From Anas platyrhynchos (taxonomy: Eukaryota; Chordata; Aves; Anseriformes; Anatidae): DNA of 64,000 bases. The DNA is taken from NCBI RefSeq assembly GCF_047663525.1, contig NC_092606.1:7376501-7440500 (forward strand). The letters are read 5' to 3'. Position 1 is the first letter of the stretch, and the number at the start of each line of letters is the position of its first letter. Under the pieces are notes generated by a model. That model saw only the letters and a list, made by a program, of their open reading frames with translations, had not been told where the DNA came from and ran no database searches. Both the position numbers and the translations under genes were made by a program. Positions 1 to 12,805 of this stretch are shown one piece after another.

Positions 1-3000
1 CAGAGATGGCATAATAAATCTCTCCCGTTGCACCTATGTTCAGAAGAACCACACATGTTCCTGTAATAACAGTGTTTTTCTAATGAAAGTAGGTGAGTTA
101 ATTGTGTCTACAAAAAATTAGATTGCTGCAAAATATTGGTGGACACAACTAGAACCAAAATTTGACCCTTTTATGCATGAGTCTTGCTGAAGATGTGGAA
201 AGGGCTTTGGCACTTCTTGGCATATATTCTTGTAACATTTAAAGCAATGTCGTGCTCCTCTAGGTCCTCTCTACGGGGTGTGCAGCTTGACTGGGTTTTG
301 GGGTCTAGTGAAACTCCATGTAATGCAATGCATAACCTCTTTTTCCACCTTCTGACTTATCTGCCAGAAGCTAGGTTTCCTGTACAGGCACAGCTCTTAC
401 CTCTGCTTCACGTAATGACACTTTTCTCCCCAAAATGTGTTTTTATTTTGTAAATGTGGGAGCACTGCTAATGGGATGAGATTGTAGCTATGGGAGGTCG
501 TGGACATATTTTCAGTGGCAGAATAGAAAGAAAGATATTTGTAAGCTTCCGCTTTGTGCTCTTTTGTGGACCCAAAGAAGTGACCACACTTCTCAGCAAA
601 GAAAGGAGCTGGTTATAGGAGAGAGAAATTGATGTTTCAATTGCAGATTTAATTTGGAAGTTGCTTGAGCAGTGAGTCTGGAAAATGCTCTTCTGTGGCA
701 CAAACATGTACAAATCTAGTGCTGCATCTAGTGCTGCATCTAGTACAAGCTCCACAAAATGATATACCCCATCGAGTGAATACTGACACTAACAGGAGCT
801 GAAGTCACTCAGGCATCAGATGTCATATGGTGCTTACATTTTTTGTTCTGTTTAAAGATTTCAGAATGAGATTGAAGAGTAGATAAAATGGCATTAGGGC
901 TTACCTTTTCCCCTCTATCCAGAGAGTATTTATTTTTCCTTGTGTGAGTTGGTAGACAAAAACTTTGAGGACAGTGCTCTTGAAAGATGAGGTCACATAT
1001 TTTTCCATTAAAGCATACACACTTTTTGATGGATCATTTTTCATCTGTTATTACCCAGTTACATGACTTCTTCAAGTGCAGCTCTGGAGTGCCTTAAACT
1101 GATGAAAGTCTGCTGCACTCTGCTCCTTTCCAGGTTGTACTCCTCCTCTCCCTCAGGTCAGCACTTGAACTACACTGTTGGGCCTGTGCTTCTCCTTGTC
1201 CCTTCCTTATCACTGTGAGCCTTTCCAGCAGTCACTGAACTGCATCTGGCCCTAGAATTGTCACTGGACCTGGTCATGACCTGCAGCTTGACTTCTCAGC
1301 TTCACCTTGGACCTCTCATTGTAGACTTCTCTGATGATTCCTTCTCCTTCCCTTCCATTGATGACTTCCCTAAAGCAGTTTTTCTGTAATTCAGTTCAAA
1401 TGTCCTCCAGCTCCTAAGGGGGACCAAACCAAGGTGTGGGCTGTGAGGTCCTCCAGCAGATACCAAACATTAATGCACCACCACAGTACCCTCAAACACC
1501 CAGAGCTCTTGTGACACTCTGAAGCAGTTCTTGGGCTTCATAGAGGCCCATGCTCCTTAGGTCCCTGGTTCTCATTCCTCTTCATTACACTTTTCTTTGT
1601 TCAAAACCCTTTCCAATTTTTTTTTTTTCTTTTTCTTTTTTTCTGTCTTTTGCCCCAGGATAACTGCATTTAGTCAGTACAGCAGACACGTGCCTGTTAA
1701 CAGATTGCTTGAAGAGACCTTTGGGTTGGATTGTACCATTAAGCTTGTTGTTCATTTGGACTACTGCACCTTGGGCTCTTGGGCCATCACACAATAGAAT
1801 TTGAAGCTGTAACCCTCCCCTTCTATAAGGGGAAAGGACAAATGTTCAGATTAATGTGATGAAATCATTATGGACTTGTTCTAAAAATCTTTACCAATCC
1901 TGGTTTCATTTTAATCCATATCTGGGGGGATGGAGCTGTACTTACAGGTTTTGGATGCAGATTCAACTAAGTAAAGGAAACAAAGAGCTGAGGTTATTTC
2001 CACAAAAACCAAGATTCTCACCAAAGCATCGTTAAAATGATCAGATGGGAATTGAACTTGTGTGAACTCCGGCAGTTGCTCTTTAGTGTCAGCCCTTTCA
2101 CAAACTATTACTATTTGGATGGGAAGAAAACAAAGAAGCAGTGAAGAATTGATAATCTGCTTTATAAACACTTAAAAGTTTAACACTGTAAGCCTTTCTG
2201 AAACCCTGTGAATTGATGCAGCAACATTTGAAATACTGTCATAAAAGGCAGAGGAAGAAAAGTTCTTATGCATTCCCTCTGGCTTGTTGTTCTGCTTGGA
2301 GGCATGGTTGTTCTTAGAAATATTTGTTTAATCTTTCTAAACTTTCCAAGTAGGTAGCCTCATGTCCAAAGCAAGCCTTATTCAAGTGCTGGCCTTATAT
2401 ATATATATATGCCTATTACATATATATGCATACTAAAAAACAAACAAACAATAACAACAACAACAACACAACATATCTATCTATATGAGCATTTTTCCCC
2501 AAACCGTCTAACCTAAATCTTTCTGTCTGCAAATTAAATTATTTTCATCCTTTCTACCCTCTTTGTAATGAACATTAGCACACTGGAAGACTGCTTAGTT
2601 TTCTATTTTCCAATGTTCTTTTCCAACTTTTCCTCTCAGTGATCTCTTCTCCACTTCTAATTCTTTTTCTCTTTATGACTACCTTAATTTGTGTATATTG
2701 TTTTTTTTAAAACATGATATGTCAAGTTGGACAAATATCCCAGCACCAGCCAGAATGGAATAATTATTGTAGGAGTTATCTGTAAAACAAAAACAACAAA
2801 ACAAAACAAAAGAGCCCTGTGATGCAGCAGCAGTGAAGGTTATGTATTTTTCTAGGCAATGTGGGGAATAAAGGTTTATTCCATTCCACTCTTTTTTAGT
2901 AGCTGCTTGCTTCTGATCCCCTGTAGCCTGCTCTTCCTATCCCAGAAACTTCCTTAGCTGTGATTCCCCTCTGTCTCTGTTACCTTGGTAATGTGCCAGC

Positions 3001-3100
3001 ACGGGTTATTTGAGGACACATCTTGAATTTTCACTAATGTTAAAAAGGTGCAGATTGTCTGAAGTATAAGTTTTCTGTGTAAAAATACAATACCAATACA
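1..3100. other. Intergenic or intronic sequence without recognised gene
   Basis: AT-rich unique-looking sequence. It contains 2.4 copies of a 12-bp unit (CTAGTGCTGCAT) at 716-744, pyrimidine-rich DNA around 1600-1650, a (TA)n tract at 2396-2410 and an A/C-rich (CAAA/CAA)n tract at about 2434-2472. Open frames are under 100 codons and show no recognisable family. Confidence 0.6.
2396..2472. repeat. Compound simple repeat: (TA)n and (CAA)/(CAAA)n
   Basis: A short TA dinucleotide run, a second TA-rich stretch at about 2420-2427, then an interrupted CAAA/CAA tract. This is a typical compound microsatellite with no gene context. Confidence 0.85.
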
Positions 3101-3104
3101 GTTT

Positions 3105-3510
3105 TAACATTTTCATTAATGAGCTGGATGATGGAACTGAATGCAACCTCAGTGAATTTGAAGACTACAACATTGGATGGAGCAGACCAAGTAGTCGTGC
3201 TGCTGTTCAGAGGGACTTCAGTGAAACAGAGAAATGAGCAGAGAGGAAGCTCTAAGTTTGTAAAAGCAAAATGTGGATCCCATCACCTGGGGAGGAATAA
3301 CTCCTCCCCAGAGGAGGAATAAGACCTAGTACAGAGACCAGAGTACAGAGAAAGACCTAGTGGCTAACAAGTTGAATATAAAACTGTAGTGTGTTCTTAC
3401 AGCGAAGAAGGCCAACAGCATCCTGAGCTGTATGAGGAAGAGCATTGCCAGCAGGTCAAGGAAGGTGAGTCTTCCCCTCATCAGTGGTGAGACACATTTG
3501 GAGAGCTGGG
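3105..3510 (+). mobile_element. CR1 LINE fragment (3' part of ORF2 region)
   Basis: The plus strand follows the avian CR1 consensus in order: ATTAATGAGCTGGATGATGG, then TTCAGAGGGACTTCAG, CACCTGGGGAGGAATAAC, GCGAAGAAGGCCAACAGCAT, and AGAGCATTGCCAGCAGGTC followed by GGTGAGACACA. This is the region behind the reverse-transcriptase domain and it is full of stops and indels, so it is a dead fragment. CR1 elements insert without target-site duplication and are usually 5'-truncated; this one also lacks the 3' end. The open frames here are remnants of CR1, not host genes. Confidence 0.85.
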
Positions 3511-3514
3511 AGCT

Positions 3515-3550
3515 CTCCAAAGCTCTCCAGAGCTCTCCAGAGCTTTGGAG
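3515..3550. repeat. 36-bp near-perfect palindrome at the broken end of a CR1 fragment
   Basis: Twelve-base arms CTCCAAAGCTCT and AGAGCTTTGGAG are exact reverse complements. They flank a centre of 12 nt that itself contains the palindrome AGAGCTCT and tandem CTCCAGAG units. It begins just after the point where CR1 similarity is lost. Confidence 0.8.
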
Positions 3551-5080
3551 ATTTGCCTTTCTTCTATCATGTAATGATCTACGCTAGTCTTTAATTCCCT
3601 CTTGTTTTTCCTTTTCCCTTTGAATTTAAGCTGTTCTGAATTCCGTCCCCATCCTCCAAACTGCTCATAGGTTGCCTTAGTTCTGTCCATCATTGACAAA
3701 TTTTGTATACATGCTCTCTATTTTGCCCTTCAAATTGTTAATATTGAATGGAATCTGACTCCAGGACAGTCTCCTACTCCTCTTCCTTCTCTGTCAACAA
3801 CCTTGAAATGTCTTCTGATTTTAGCAGTGGTAGTTCAGGTAGGACATGTTTTCTAGCTGTACTCTAGGTCACTGGTCTTCAACCTGCCTGTGGGCAACTG
3901 TACAGGAAAAGTTTCTCACCTGTGGGCCTTGCTTCATTTCCCAATCAGTATAAATTCAGGTGGTCACCAGTAAGGTGTTATATACAAACAACAGCCAGCC
4001 ATACCTCTCTTAAATTACCTGTGATAATTCTTAAACCCAATCAAACTCGATTTCCCACTGCAAATGGGGGAAAACCAGGTTGAGCAAAGCTAGTTTAAAT
4101 GCAAGATCAAATCCACTTGGATTCCTAAAGGCAAGCCTATGGCTTGCACCAGAAAAGACTCCACTTCCAGAGCTCTGATTGTGTGGCTGGGTTCACAGCT
4201 TGCTAAGGAACACTTCTGGGTATGCTGATGCTGTGCAAAGCCATTGGCACAGTTGCTGTGGCTTATGTCCCTTGTCTCTCAACATACTATTACTATTACT
4301 ATTACTATTACTATTACTATTACTATTACTATTACCATTACCATTACCATTACCATTACCATTACTATTACTATTACTCTCCCAAACTCAAGACTTTGGA
4401 AGGCATAGATGGGGTTTCACTTCAAAGGAGCTGGACCTTGGATCTTTGAAGCACATGTGTGCACAGTATTTGAAGTAGCACAGGTTTCTGACATGCTTTT
4501 TTGCTAGAACTACATAATTTGGGAGATGCTCCTGTGTATTCACTTAACATTGGCCACTTAAATCTAGTGTGTATTCAAGGAGGCTTATCTCTGCAGGACT
4601 TCTCTTCAGTGAAGGGAAAGAGGTCCTTGAACAGGCATTACAGGGCACTTAAATTCATTTCTGCTCTGATTCAGCCTCTGCAAGCATCTATCTGACTCTG
4701 TTGATTATAAAGCAGGGGCCTGGGAATGCTAACTCAGGTATTCAAGGTCAAGCATTGCCCTACCTCCTTGAGTCCTGAGTCCTTATCTGGGGAATTGTTG
4801 CCATTTGTTGTTGGCCTTTTCAGTTTAAATGATTGCTTAGTATGCCTTTTGACTTGAACTTTGTTTTTTTTTTTTTTTTTTGGCAAAATATACTGGCAAG
4901 CTCAGCATTTGGTCAGCTGCTTCAGCAGGAGTACAGAGCTCAGATGGTAGGCCAGGCAGGATTTGTTTTTGTTGTAATGACAGTAATAATGTTATAAAAT
5001 AGTAGCTGTCCCTTCATGGGGTAAGAGACCCTATGTACACAAGTGATGGGAGATCCAAATAGCCAGAGAACCGGAGGAAA
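3551..5080. other. Gene-free stretch with a hexanucleotide microsatellite
   Basis: Outside the microsatellite at 4285-4378 and an 18-nt poly(T) near 4864-4881 I see no recognisable feature. Open frames across the microsatellite encode poly-Leu or poly-Tyr/His artefacts. Confidence 0.6.
4285..4378. repeat. (ACTATT)n hexanucleotide microsatellite with internal (ACCATT)5 block
   Basis: About 94 nt of perfect period-6 repeat. ACTATT units flank a contiguous block of five ACCATT units, then ACTATT resumes. The clean block indicates that one point variant was spread by slippage or unequal exchange inside the array. Expected to be length-polymorphic. Confidence 0.95.
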
Positions 5081-5084
5081 ATGT

Positions 5085-5195
5085 AAGTTACAAACCATCT
5101 TGGCTGAGGTCGCACAGCAAGTCAGCAGAGTTAGGACCAGCCAGGTCTCCTGATGACCAGCAGCAGTTAGCTACATTGCCTTTCTAGATGCTGAT
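5085..5195 (-). repeat. MIR/CORE-SINE-like remnant, reverse orientation
   Basis: GAGGTCGCACAGCAAGTCAG, GAGTTAGGACCAGCCAGGTCT and CCTGATGACCAGCAGCAG follow the reverse MIR order: AAGGTCACACAGCAAGTCAG, GAGCTGGGAATAGAACCCAGG, TCTCCTGACTCCCAG. Confidence 0.55.
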
Positions 5196-5199
5196 CCTG

Positions 5200-8100
5200 C
5201 AAAGCTGTACATACAAACTGAGTCCCAACAGATCACTTGATAGAGTTGGTCAGGTATTTGCTAGGGTTGTTACATACTGGGAAAAATAAATGAATAAATA
5301 AATAAAGCCATCTCTGGAGACCAAACGTGGTTGCTCGTGTGATTGGCAGTCACAGAGCTCAAGCAGCAGCTGGTTTGTATGTACCTGCACAACACACAAA
5401 CCACACCTTGCTCCACACCTGGGGTGGGGGGAAGCTGGTTCCACTTTAGCTAACTCACACAGTGTTGCTGGAAGCCTTTTGATACTTGCTTTGTATGGAT
5501 TTTGGTGTATTTCATGGACCTACCTACACATCACTAAAAACTGATGTTGCTTGCTGTATAACAGGCTCACATGCCTCAAAAACAAGTTGTTTTACACAAA
5601 ACTGGGGAGAATGGCAGATGACTTACTACCTTGTCCCTTTAAGTCTTGGAAAATGCCAGCACCACCACAGCTGCAATGAGTAGAAATTTCATTACCAGAG
5701 ATGCAGAGGGGGGCTCCTCTAGCAGGCCAGAAATAGATAAATCTCCATGAATTTATTGGTAAGCTAGTGCCTTTAAGCTATCGTATGTAAAAAGGATGCG
5801 GTTTAAATAGCATCCAGAAAGTTATTTGTGGAACAGGAATTAGCTGGTTTCAGCAAGGATCTGCCCTTCCAAACTGGGCTCTGAGTGTAAAGGCTGTGAC
5901 AGAATTTAATGCTTGGAAAAATAATACTTGTGTGAATCAAGTGCTGAAGTGGTACAAGTATCCATATTTTGTCTAAAATTGTGAAAAGCCTTAAGGAAAT
6001 GATCAGTCATTTCTTTTTAAAGTGGTGTTAAAGTTCACCCACGCTTGTACAAACAGCAGCACGCAGGTAATGCAGCATGCCACCCTGTTTCTCCTGGAAA
6101 AAGCAGAAAAGTTTAGTTTTATTGCTGGGTTAAGTATGTACATGTAAACATGCTAACCAAAGTGAGGCAGACACCAGAGACTCTCTTGGCTCAGCTGGGC
6201 ACAGGGGGACAAGGCTTCCCTCAGCCCTGCTCTGCAAATGCCAGTGGGGCTTTGCTGAGGCTGCTCAGGGCCCTTCCTGAGCATCACCAACACCTGTGAC
6301 CTCTCCCACACCTGCATGGGGCTGCTCTGAGTGCTACTCCAGCCCCACAGTGTGGGGGATTAATGTTAATGGGCTCCTCTCAGCCTCACTGGAACCACAG
6401 CCCACAAGGGACAGAAGAAGCTGTTGCGGGCCTGCACGCAGCCCTGGCTCTCCCTGTTCCCGCATGGCTGATACAGAGGTGAGGCGAGGCCCCGGCATGC
6501 CAAGGTAAGGCAGAGGTTTTTTCCAAGCAGCATATTAATTAGGGTACTTGAGGCCTCGGATCAACCCTGGGCTTGTGCCTGGGGAACCGGTTCTTGGGAG
6601 AGGCGGGATGGGGAGGTTGTGGGGTTTTTGTTGTTTTGTTTTGTTTTACCTTAGCTGCGAATGACTTTCAGTGCCCTGTTTAGTCAGCTGTGGCTGATTA
6701 TATAAAGTAACCCCCTGGCTTTTTGTATAACATATAAAGCTTATCACCTTTTTCCAGCCGCTTCAGCACAGTGTGCTCATTAAAGCACCCCTCTGTCGCT
6801 CAAAAAAAACAACTGCCTGCTTTTAGTGTTAAAGATGTGTGTTTTGTGCCTGCGTGTATCGGGCGGGTACTGGTGAGGCCCTGGTGACTGAGGCGCTGGG
6901 CAGCGTGCTCTCCCCTGAGGGGCTGCCTGTCCCTGTACCTGGCCCAAACAGAGCAAACTTGTAATCCTGTTTTTTCCAGATGGCTCCCTCTAGCTATGTT
7001 TTAATGGCAAGGTAGAAACAGTGGAGAGAAATGGAGTGGAGTGCCTTGAAGCCCCTCCATCACTAATTTCTCACAGTCTTAATATGGAGAAAATAGAGGC
7101 GTCGGCCTGCGTACCTGCTGTGGGTGTCTGTAGCATGTAATGCAAGTGCTAAAATGAAGAATAAGGCTTTTGGTACTCTGTATTTAGTCAGCCTACTGAG
7201 GGATGGCTCAGAGGATGCTTCAAACACCTTAAATTAGGATCTGGGTGTCAGCTGGCTCCCTGAGGAGAACCCTGCTACAGGAGCTGGTGGCTGAATTCAC
7301 CAACGGGGCTGAGTAACTTGAACGTCTCTGGGTGTTCCAAATGGTTCTGGGTCTAACACATTGCACTTTGCAAGCACTAAGGAGGACTTATTTTGCTTTG
7401 GGTTAAAAATAAAAGCCCAGTGTTGTGGGGCTCTGCGTGTGAATGCTGATCAGCCATTGGGGTGGACCCACAGCAGCCATTTTGGCTCTTCTCAGGCCAG
7501 AGAGGTGCAGACAGGCGTTTGGGACCATCTAACAGAGAAGGTGTGGAGGTTGAAGCAAAGTTTCATCTACCTTGTGCAAAAAGAAGCGCAAATCTTCCCA
7601 GTAAAACTTTGACCCCTCAGCTATGGGTGCTTGGTTGTCAACAGTGTGAATGGCCCCTGTGCTACTAGACAAATAACAGGCTGCTGTGGATCCTCTCATG
7701 TCTAGTAAACACTTCAGTACAGTGGGTTTTTTAAGAGCATCTTCATCCTTTGCCCAGCTGTCTATCCTGTGAAACCCACAGGAGCTTCCTGTCTTTGAAA
7801 CCTCTCCTGCTCTGTCAGCCTTGGCTGAAGTTTGCCTGTGGCTATTACAGCTGAGGACAGGCAAGTGCATGTTTTATTATTCTATATCTTCCCCCAGTGT
7901 ACTTTTTAATGTGTGTGCATATATACTGCCACTCCTGAATCAATTTCATGTTGAATCTTCAATTTAGTTTAACTGGCAGAGATGGGAACTTGGAGGCTTT
8001 CTTTTCTTTTTCTTCTGACTTGTTTCCATTTACTGTTTTATGAATGTTCCATTGCTCAATAATGGGAGGTGGAAAATGAAATCCCAAGATCATATTTTAA

Positions 8101-9630
8101 AGGATGTTAATGACTGTGAATGTAACCAATATAGTTAATAACAGTCCAGGCAGAGATGGAAGACCGTTCTCCTCTTTTGACTAAAGGCCAACATAGCTTT
8201 CTGATTATCCCTTCTAGAGAAGGATCTGGATATTAAGGGATAAGTCATACTAAGTATTTCCTTCTTAGACTCCTTATTCACTTATGCCTACTGCTTTTTT
8301 GTCATCTTTAAAGGTGTTGTTTAGCCTGTTTTAAATTACTTTAAAACAAACAAGTCTTTTAAAAAAACAGCTTTTAAATCCATGGAGATATTTTTCTAAA
8401 TTCTTTTGATTAAAGGGGTCAGATTTTTCTTCTTTTCTGAAACAAAATTAAGAGTAGCTCCTAATTTGGAGGGTGAAAGCAAGGAACAAGGACTCTGGGC
8501 TTCAGAAAGCTCTGCTTGGTGGAGGGAGAAGTGAACTTTCAGTTTCCTTGTGCTTTGCTGAGTTAAACTTAGAAATATGGAGGCTCAGCAATGGAATACC
8601 ATGTCACAGATTCCAGTGCAGAATTACAAAGAAAAAAAAAAAGTACTGTTTTGTTTCCATAAACCAAAAAGCAGTAGAAGTTATTTTAAGCTTAGGGCAA
8701 TGAGAAGATAAGGAAGTACTGGGCAGAGAGAAAAACAAAACCCCTTAGGCTAATGAGCCCCTTGCCTCCAGGTTTATCTTGGCTCCACCTCTCTCCTTTG
8801 TCATTGTATTTGTCAGTCTCCTCCTCCAGTCTAGCTGCCTCTTAACCTCATTAATACTTCACTTTGATGGTCTTAAGTTCTTGACAATTTACTCCAGATG
8901 TTTGCTACTTTGAATGAAATAGATTTCCCAGATTTCCTGTTTACTCTTAATGTCTTTTGTCTCTTTCTTTTTCTTTGAAAGTGTGACAATTTTTTTAACC
9001 TCTTAGCAATCTGAATATGTGAGTCTACTGTTCCACCCCCCTCCTCCTAGCATCCTACTGAAACTTTGAATGCCTTCCTTAGAACAACGCTCCTTGTTGT
9101 CATCTTCTTACAAGATAACCTTGCTCTTCTTTCACCTTCAGTTCTGAACATGTGAAATTCTGAACTCTACTTTATTTTTTCTTCTCTCCTGCTGGACAGA
9201 CACATGCATGTACTACACACATGGAAGAATCATGGGGAAAAAATCCCACTTTTTGATATACTTCAAACCAAATGTTCTTATAACCTGGGATAGCCCACAT
9301 TGTTCATCCCATTGGATGCCTTCCATGGATGAATTACCTGGAGATACTTGAGTAGAAGTAATGGGCTGGCGTCTCCTTGTCGAGCTGCTCGAGGCACACA
9401 GCTCGGGGCTGCTCTTGGTGGTACCGACACAACTGCCTAGAGCACGAGTGTGGTTAGAGCAGTGCAGCTGACCTGGGCAAGGCTGTGCTGTTGGAAGTTC
9501 CCGTTATAGCAATAAAAACGTGTCCACTTTAAAGTGCTTGTATGGCTTTAATTATTCTGTTGTTTTCTTTAAAAATAAAACCAAAAACAAAACAAACCTT
9601 TAAGTGAACCAGTTCTTCAAGTACAAAAGC
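5200..9630. other. Gene-free stretch
   Basis: Contains an (AAAT)n tract at 5282-5307, a more GC-rich segment at about 6.2-6.65 kb and an A-run near 8630. The GC-rich part has some CpGs but no clear island or promoter. An AATAAA at about 9510 follows a moderately GC-rich 150-bp stretch and could be the end of an unseen transcript, which the sequence alone cannot establish. Confidence 0.5.
5282..5307. repeat. (AAAT)n simple repeat
   Basis: AAATAAATGAATAAATAAAT-type tetranucleotide run with one substitution. Confidence 0.85.
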
Positions 9631-9635
9631 TGTGC

Positions 9636-9770
9636 CTAGACCAGGCCTTAGGCCTCAGTCTTGCAAACACTTTCACACGTGCTTAACTTTACCGCTATGA
9701 GTAATCCTATTGATTTTAAATGGCACTACTGAGGCAATAAAGAGTGGATTTGTATTATCTGGGGCTTACC
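9636..9770. repeat. Ancient palindromic interspersed repeat, MITE-like
   Basis: The run TTGCAAACACTTTCACACGTG, TGCTTAACTTTACCGC, ATGAGTAATCCTATTGATTT, AATGGCACTACTGAGGCAATAAAG resembles an old vertebrate palindromic repeat of the form GCAAACACTTACGCACGTGCTTAA...GTAGTCCCATTGACTTCAATGGGACTAC...TTAAG. The second arm is diverged. Family assignment is from memory of the pattern. Confidence 0.5.
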
Positions 9771-12540
9771 GTGGGCTATGTTAGAAGTCAGTCTTATGAA
9801 ATAAATGATTATGTGGGTGCAATAGGAGTGTCCAGTCCAGGATTTAGTTAAAATGTACTCTTCCTTACAGACTTCCTTGGAAGTATTTAGCTGTCTTTAG
9901 TGCTCTTCTAAGTGCTGTCTCTTGAAGGCCATTCGTTTTCTTTTAACTGGTGACTTTTGTTATGATGTCCTTTAAAAAAAATACTCAGGTATCACTTGGT
10001 GTACTGTGGCTTTCCATCTCTTCTTGGTCAACTGTAACCTTCTATTGAGGCCAATCCCTGTGTTGGTGCCTTTACAATGGCATTTTCTGGTTTCTAACGC
10101 TGGGTGTACTCATGCTGCAGCTTTCCAGCCTCTGCAGCTCTCTTCTATCCAGCTGCCTTTTTTCACAAAACTTGTAGCAACGTGACAGCTCTGAAACTCG
10201 TGTCTCTCTATCAAACTGAGCTGAAAGCAACCAACTCATTCAAAAGGTATTAGAGATGCATGCTTATGCATACCATGATCATATATACGTTATTTTTAAA
10301 GGAAGTCAGGCAGGGAAAAAAAAAAAGTGATTTGATTAGAGAGAGATGCATTTGAATGTTTCATGAGCTTGAAAAAATGACTGCGTGGCTGGTCTTACAA
10401 ATATGTTTTACCCCAACTCATCCCCATTGAGGAGAGCAAGGGGAGGGCTAATTTTAATCCAGAACATAGGTGGACAAACTGTTTTGGAAGTCACAGAATA
10501 AAAATCCACCTCTTAGTACTTCAACAACATAAGCAGGCTTGGCATTAGGGCTTAAAGATCTGCACCAGTTGCCAACACGGTGAGTGAGTCATTTCTGCTC
10601 AGGTGCTTGCTGGAGAAGGAAACCTTTGAGTTCTGCTTAGTTAGAGAAATACTTGGGGGAAACAGCCCTGTTGTGTTAAAGCACCAGCAATCTGACATCA
10701 TAGCCAACTTTGTCCCAGCTGGCTGTGCTGCAGATCATTAAAGGGAAAGGGTGTTTCATGCACTCCGGCCTCTTTTCTTCTTTGTTTAAAAGGAGAGATC
10801 CTTGAATTTTTATTTTTATTTTTTTAATTAAAAGTCAAAATAGCAAAAACAAATAAAAAGAAAACAAACGAAAAAATGTACACATACACCAAAAAAAAAA
10901 TAATAATAATAAAATGAAGAGGGATGAAGAAGAGAACATTTAACTTCAGCCAGAGCATGTAGGGGAGGAGTGGTCTGTGTGAAGGGGTTTATTCCTGACA
11001 GCTGGAGTACCTGCGTGTTGCACAATCCTATGTGTTACCATTCCCAGTCTTGCACAGCAGGTGCCCTTAATGCAGCAGCTGTGCTGTGACACTCGTGCAG
11101 GGAATGTGACACCTTTGGCTGGCAAGAACCTCACTCCACTCTCCAGTCTGGCACAACTCGGGGCAGGATCCCCACTGAGTTCTGCGTAAGCCGGTCAGTA
11201 CCAATGGTCATGGCTGAGGCATGGGATTCGTGCTTCATTGCAGGATGCCCTGAGGAAGCAAGGGTGGGGGTGTAGCACAGCAGGTGAAAATTAATGAAGC
11301 CCAAGTCTGTCACTTGCTTAATGAACTCTTGGAAAAATTGCTTTGCGCTTGCCCATCTCACTCCTTGGATTAGTTTTGGCACTTTGCTAGGATTCTTGGC
11401 CCTGTCTGGGTGGGTGCTTTGCAGGAGAAGCCTTCAAGACCTGCAGGAATTACAAGATTGATGATGATAACCTGCATATTCATTATTGTTTCCCAGGCTG
11501 TGTGAGATGGCCTTGTTTGAACCCAGTTTGCATGTTCAGTTCACAAGACAAATATCAAAAATCCAAGCTTTGGTAACAGGTGTAGGAAAGCGGCATCTAC
11601 TCTGATGTTATTTCTTTTGTTGTTGAACAGGGAGTGCTGCCAGTCCTGTTTGCCCTGCTCTGTTTTTAGGAGATCTGTGGTGCTCTGTGGATTGAGGTTA
11701 TAGCTGGTTTTCCTCCCTCTATATTGCAAATCCAGACTTCTGGGTGCTCTTTGACCCTCTCTGGTGAGAGATGGGGATCCTGGCTGTTGGACAGCCCAGG
11801 GGGCTGCTGCTGGCCTTACTCCTCCTAAGTATTGCTCTTGAGGCACGGCCACTGCTACTGCCAGAACTTGAGGCCCCAGCTCAGCCCCTGTTGATGCTGT
11901 TGCTGGCTTGGATGCCTCCTTTGCAGCTTTTTGGTTAGACAGTTGTTAGCTGCAAACCTGGGCTGTGGAAGATGGGTCACTGCTTGTCTTAGTTGTTCTC
12001 CTCTGTCTCTTTGTTTGATCTTCAGTGATTTTGGAGGTGAGTGTGGAAGGAAGTGCAATGGGGTAGAAATAATGTTAACTTTGGGAATGAAACAAAAGAC
12101 TTTTTTTTGGATCACAGTCTTTGATAAGATTAGGACAGAGTTGTGTGTCCACATGAAGCTGAATCAGTGAATTCAGATCTGAAGGCACCAGCATCCTAGA
12201 AGAGATCAAATGAAACTGAAGCACAGGATAGAAAAAATGTCTTTACCAGGTTGTCAGAGATTTACAACTTTATAAATTTTTGTCAGTTTTGCAAATCAGC
12301 TGTTCTAGATTTTCACTATTAGCCTACAAAATAGTCCATCCCTTTTTCTGTCTCCCACATACCCTTCAGGTTCTGCCCCCAAGGATCAGCATCAGCCAAC
12401 ATCTTCCACTTGGGACCTTCCCCTATTCTGTGCTGTCTGGCGAAACAACACAGTAGAATTTTTAAAGAAGAGATGTTGGTTACAAATTACGCATAATGGG
12501 CATTTAAAAACATAGAATTTGCTAATACTTCTCTTTATAA
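9771..12540. other. Gene-free stretch
   Basis: Mixed AT-rich DNA with A/T simple stretches at 10310-10327 and 10805-10915, including an (AAT)n-like run. Open frames up to about 100 codons at 11.5-12.2 kb occur on both strands and lack recognisable domains. I see no gene. Confidence 0.5.
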
Positions 12541-12544
12541 CTCT

Positions 12545-12805
12545 TGCATCTAGAAGTCCCAGCTGTGATCCAGGGTCTTGTTGTGCTAGACATTATGCAA
12601 ATACATATTTTGTACAAACAGGATGATGCAATCGCTTGGAAAACTTTAGAATCAAAGCAGAGAAAGGGCAAGAGGGGAAAGAAAAACACATGGAGTGAAG
12701 TGACTTCTTCAGGGCCATGTGGCAGGTCACTGGCAAAGGCAGAAATAGCAGTGGGTCTCCTGAGTCCCAGGCAGGTCCTTACCCACCACGGAGTCCTGCC
12801 TCTTC
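12545..12805 (-). repeat. Near full-length MIR/CORE-SINE-like element, reverse orientation
   Basis: The plus strand reads the element backwards. GATCCAGGGTCTTGTTGTGCTAGACATT resembles GGGCCCCATTGTGCTAGGCGCTGT; then come AAGTGACTTCTTCAGGGCCA, TGGCAGGTCACTGGCAAAGGC and GGTCTCCTGAGTCCCAGGCA. This is the reverse of the order seen at 42.06-42.29 kb, so both probably belong to one old amniote SINE family. Confidence 0.6.

Noticed and set aside
3119..3322. Open frame as a possible small gene
   Set aside because: It is inside a CR1 LINE fragment and does not keep the element's own reading frame intact.
4179..4478. Open frames encoding long poly-Leu or poly-Tyr/His tracts
   Set aside because: They are translations of the ACTATT/ACCATT microsatellite in different frames, not genes.
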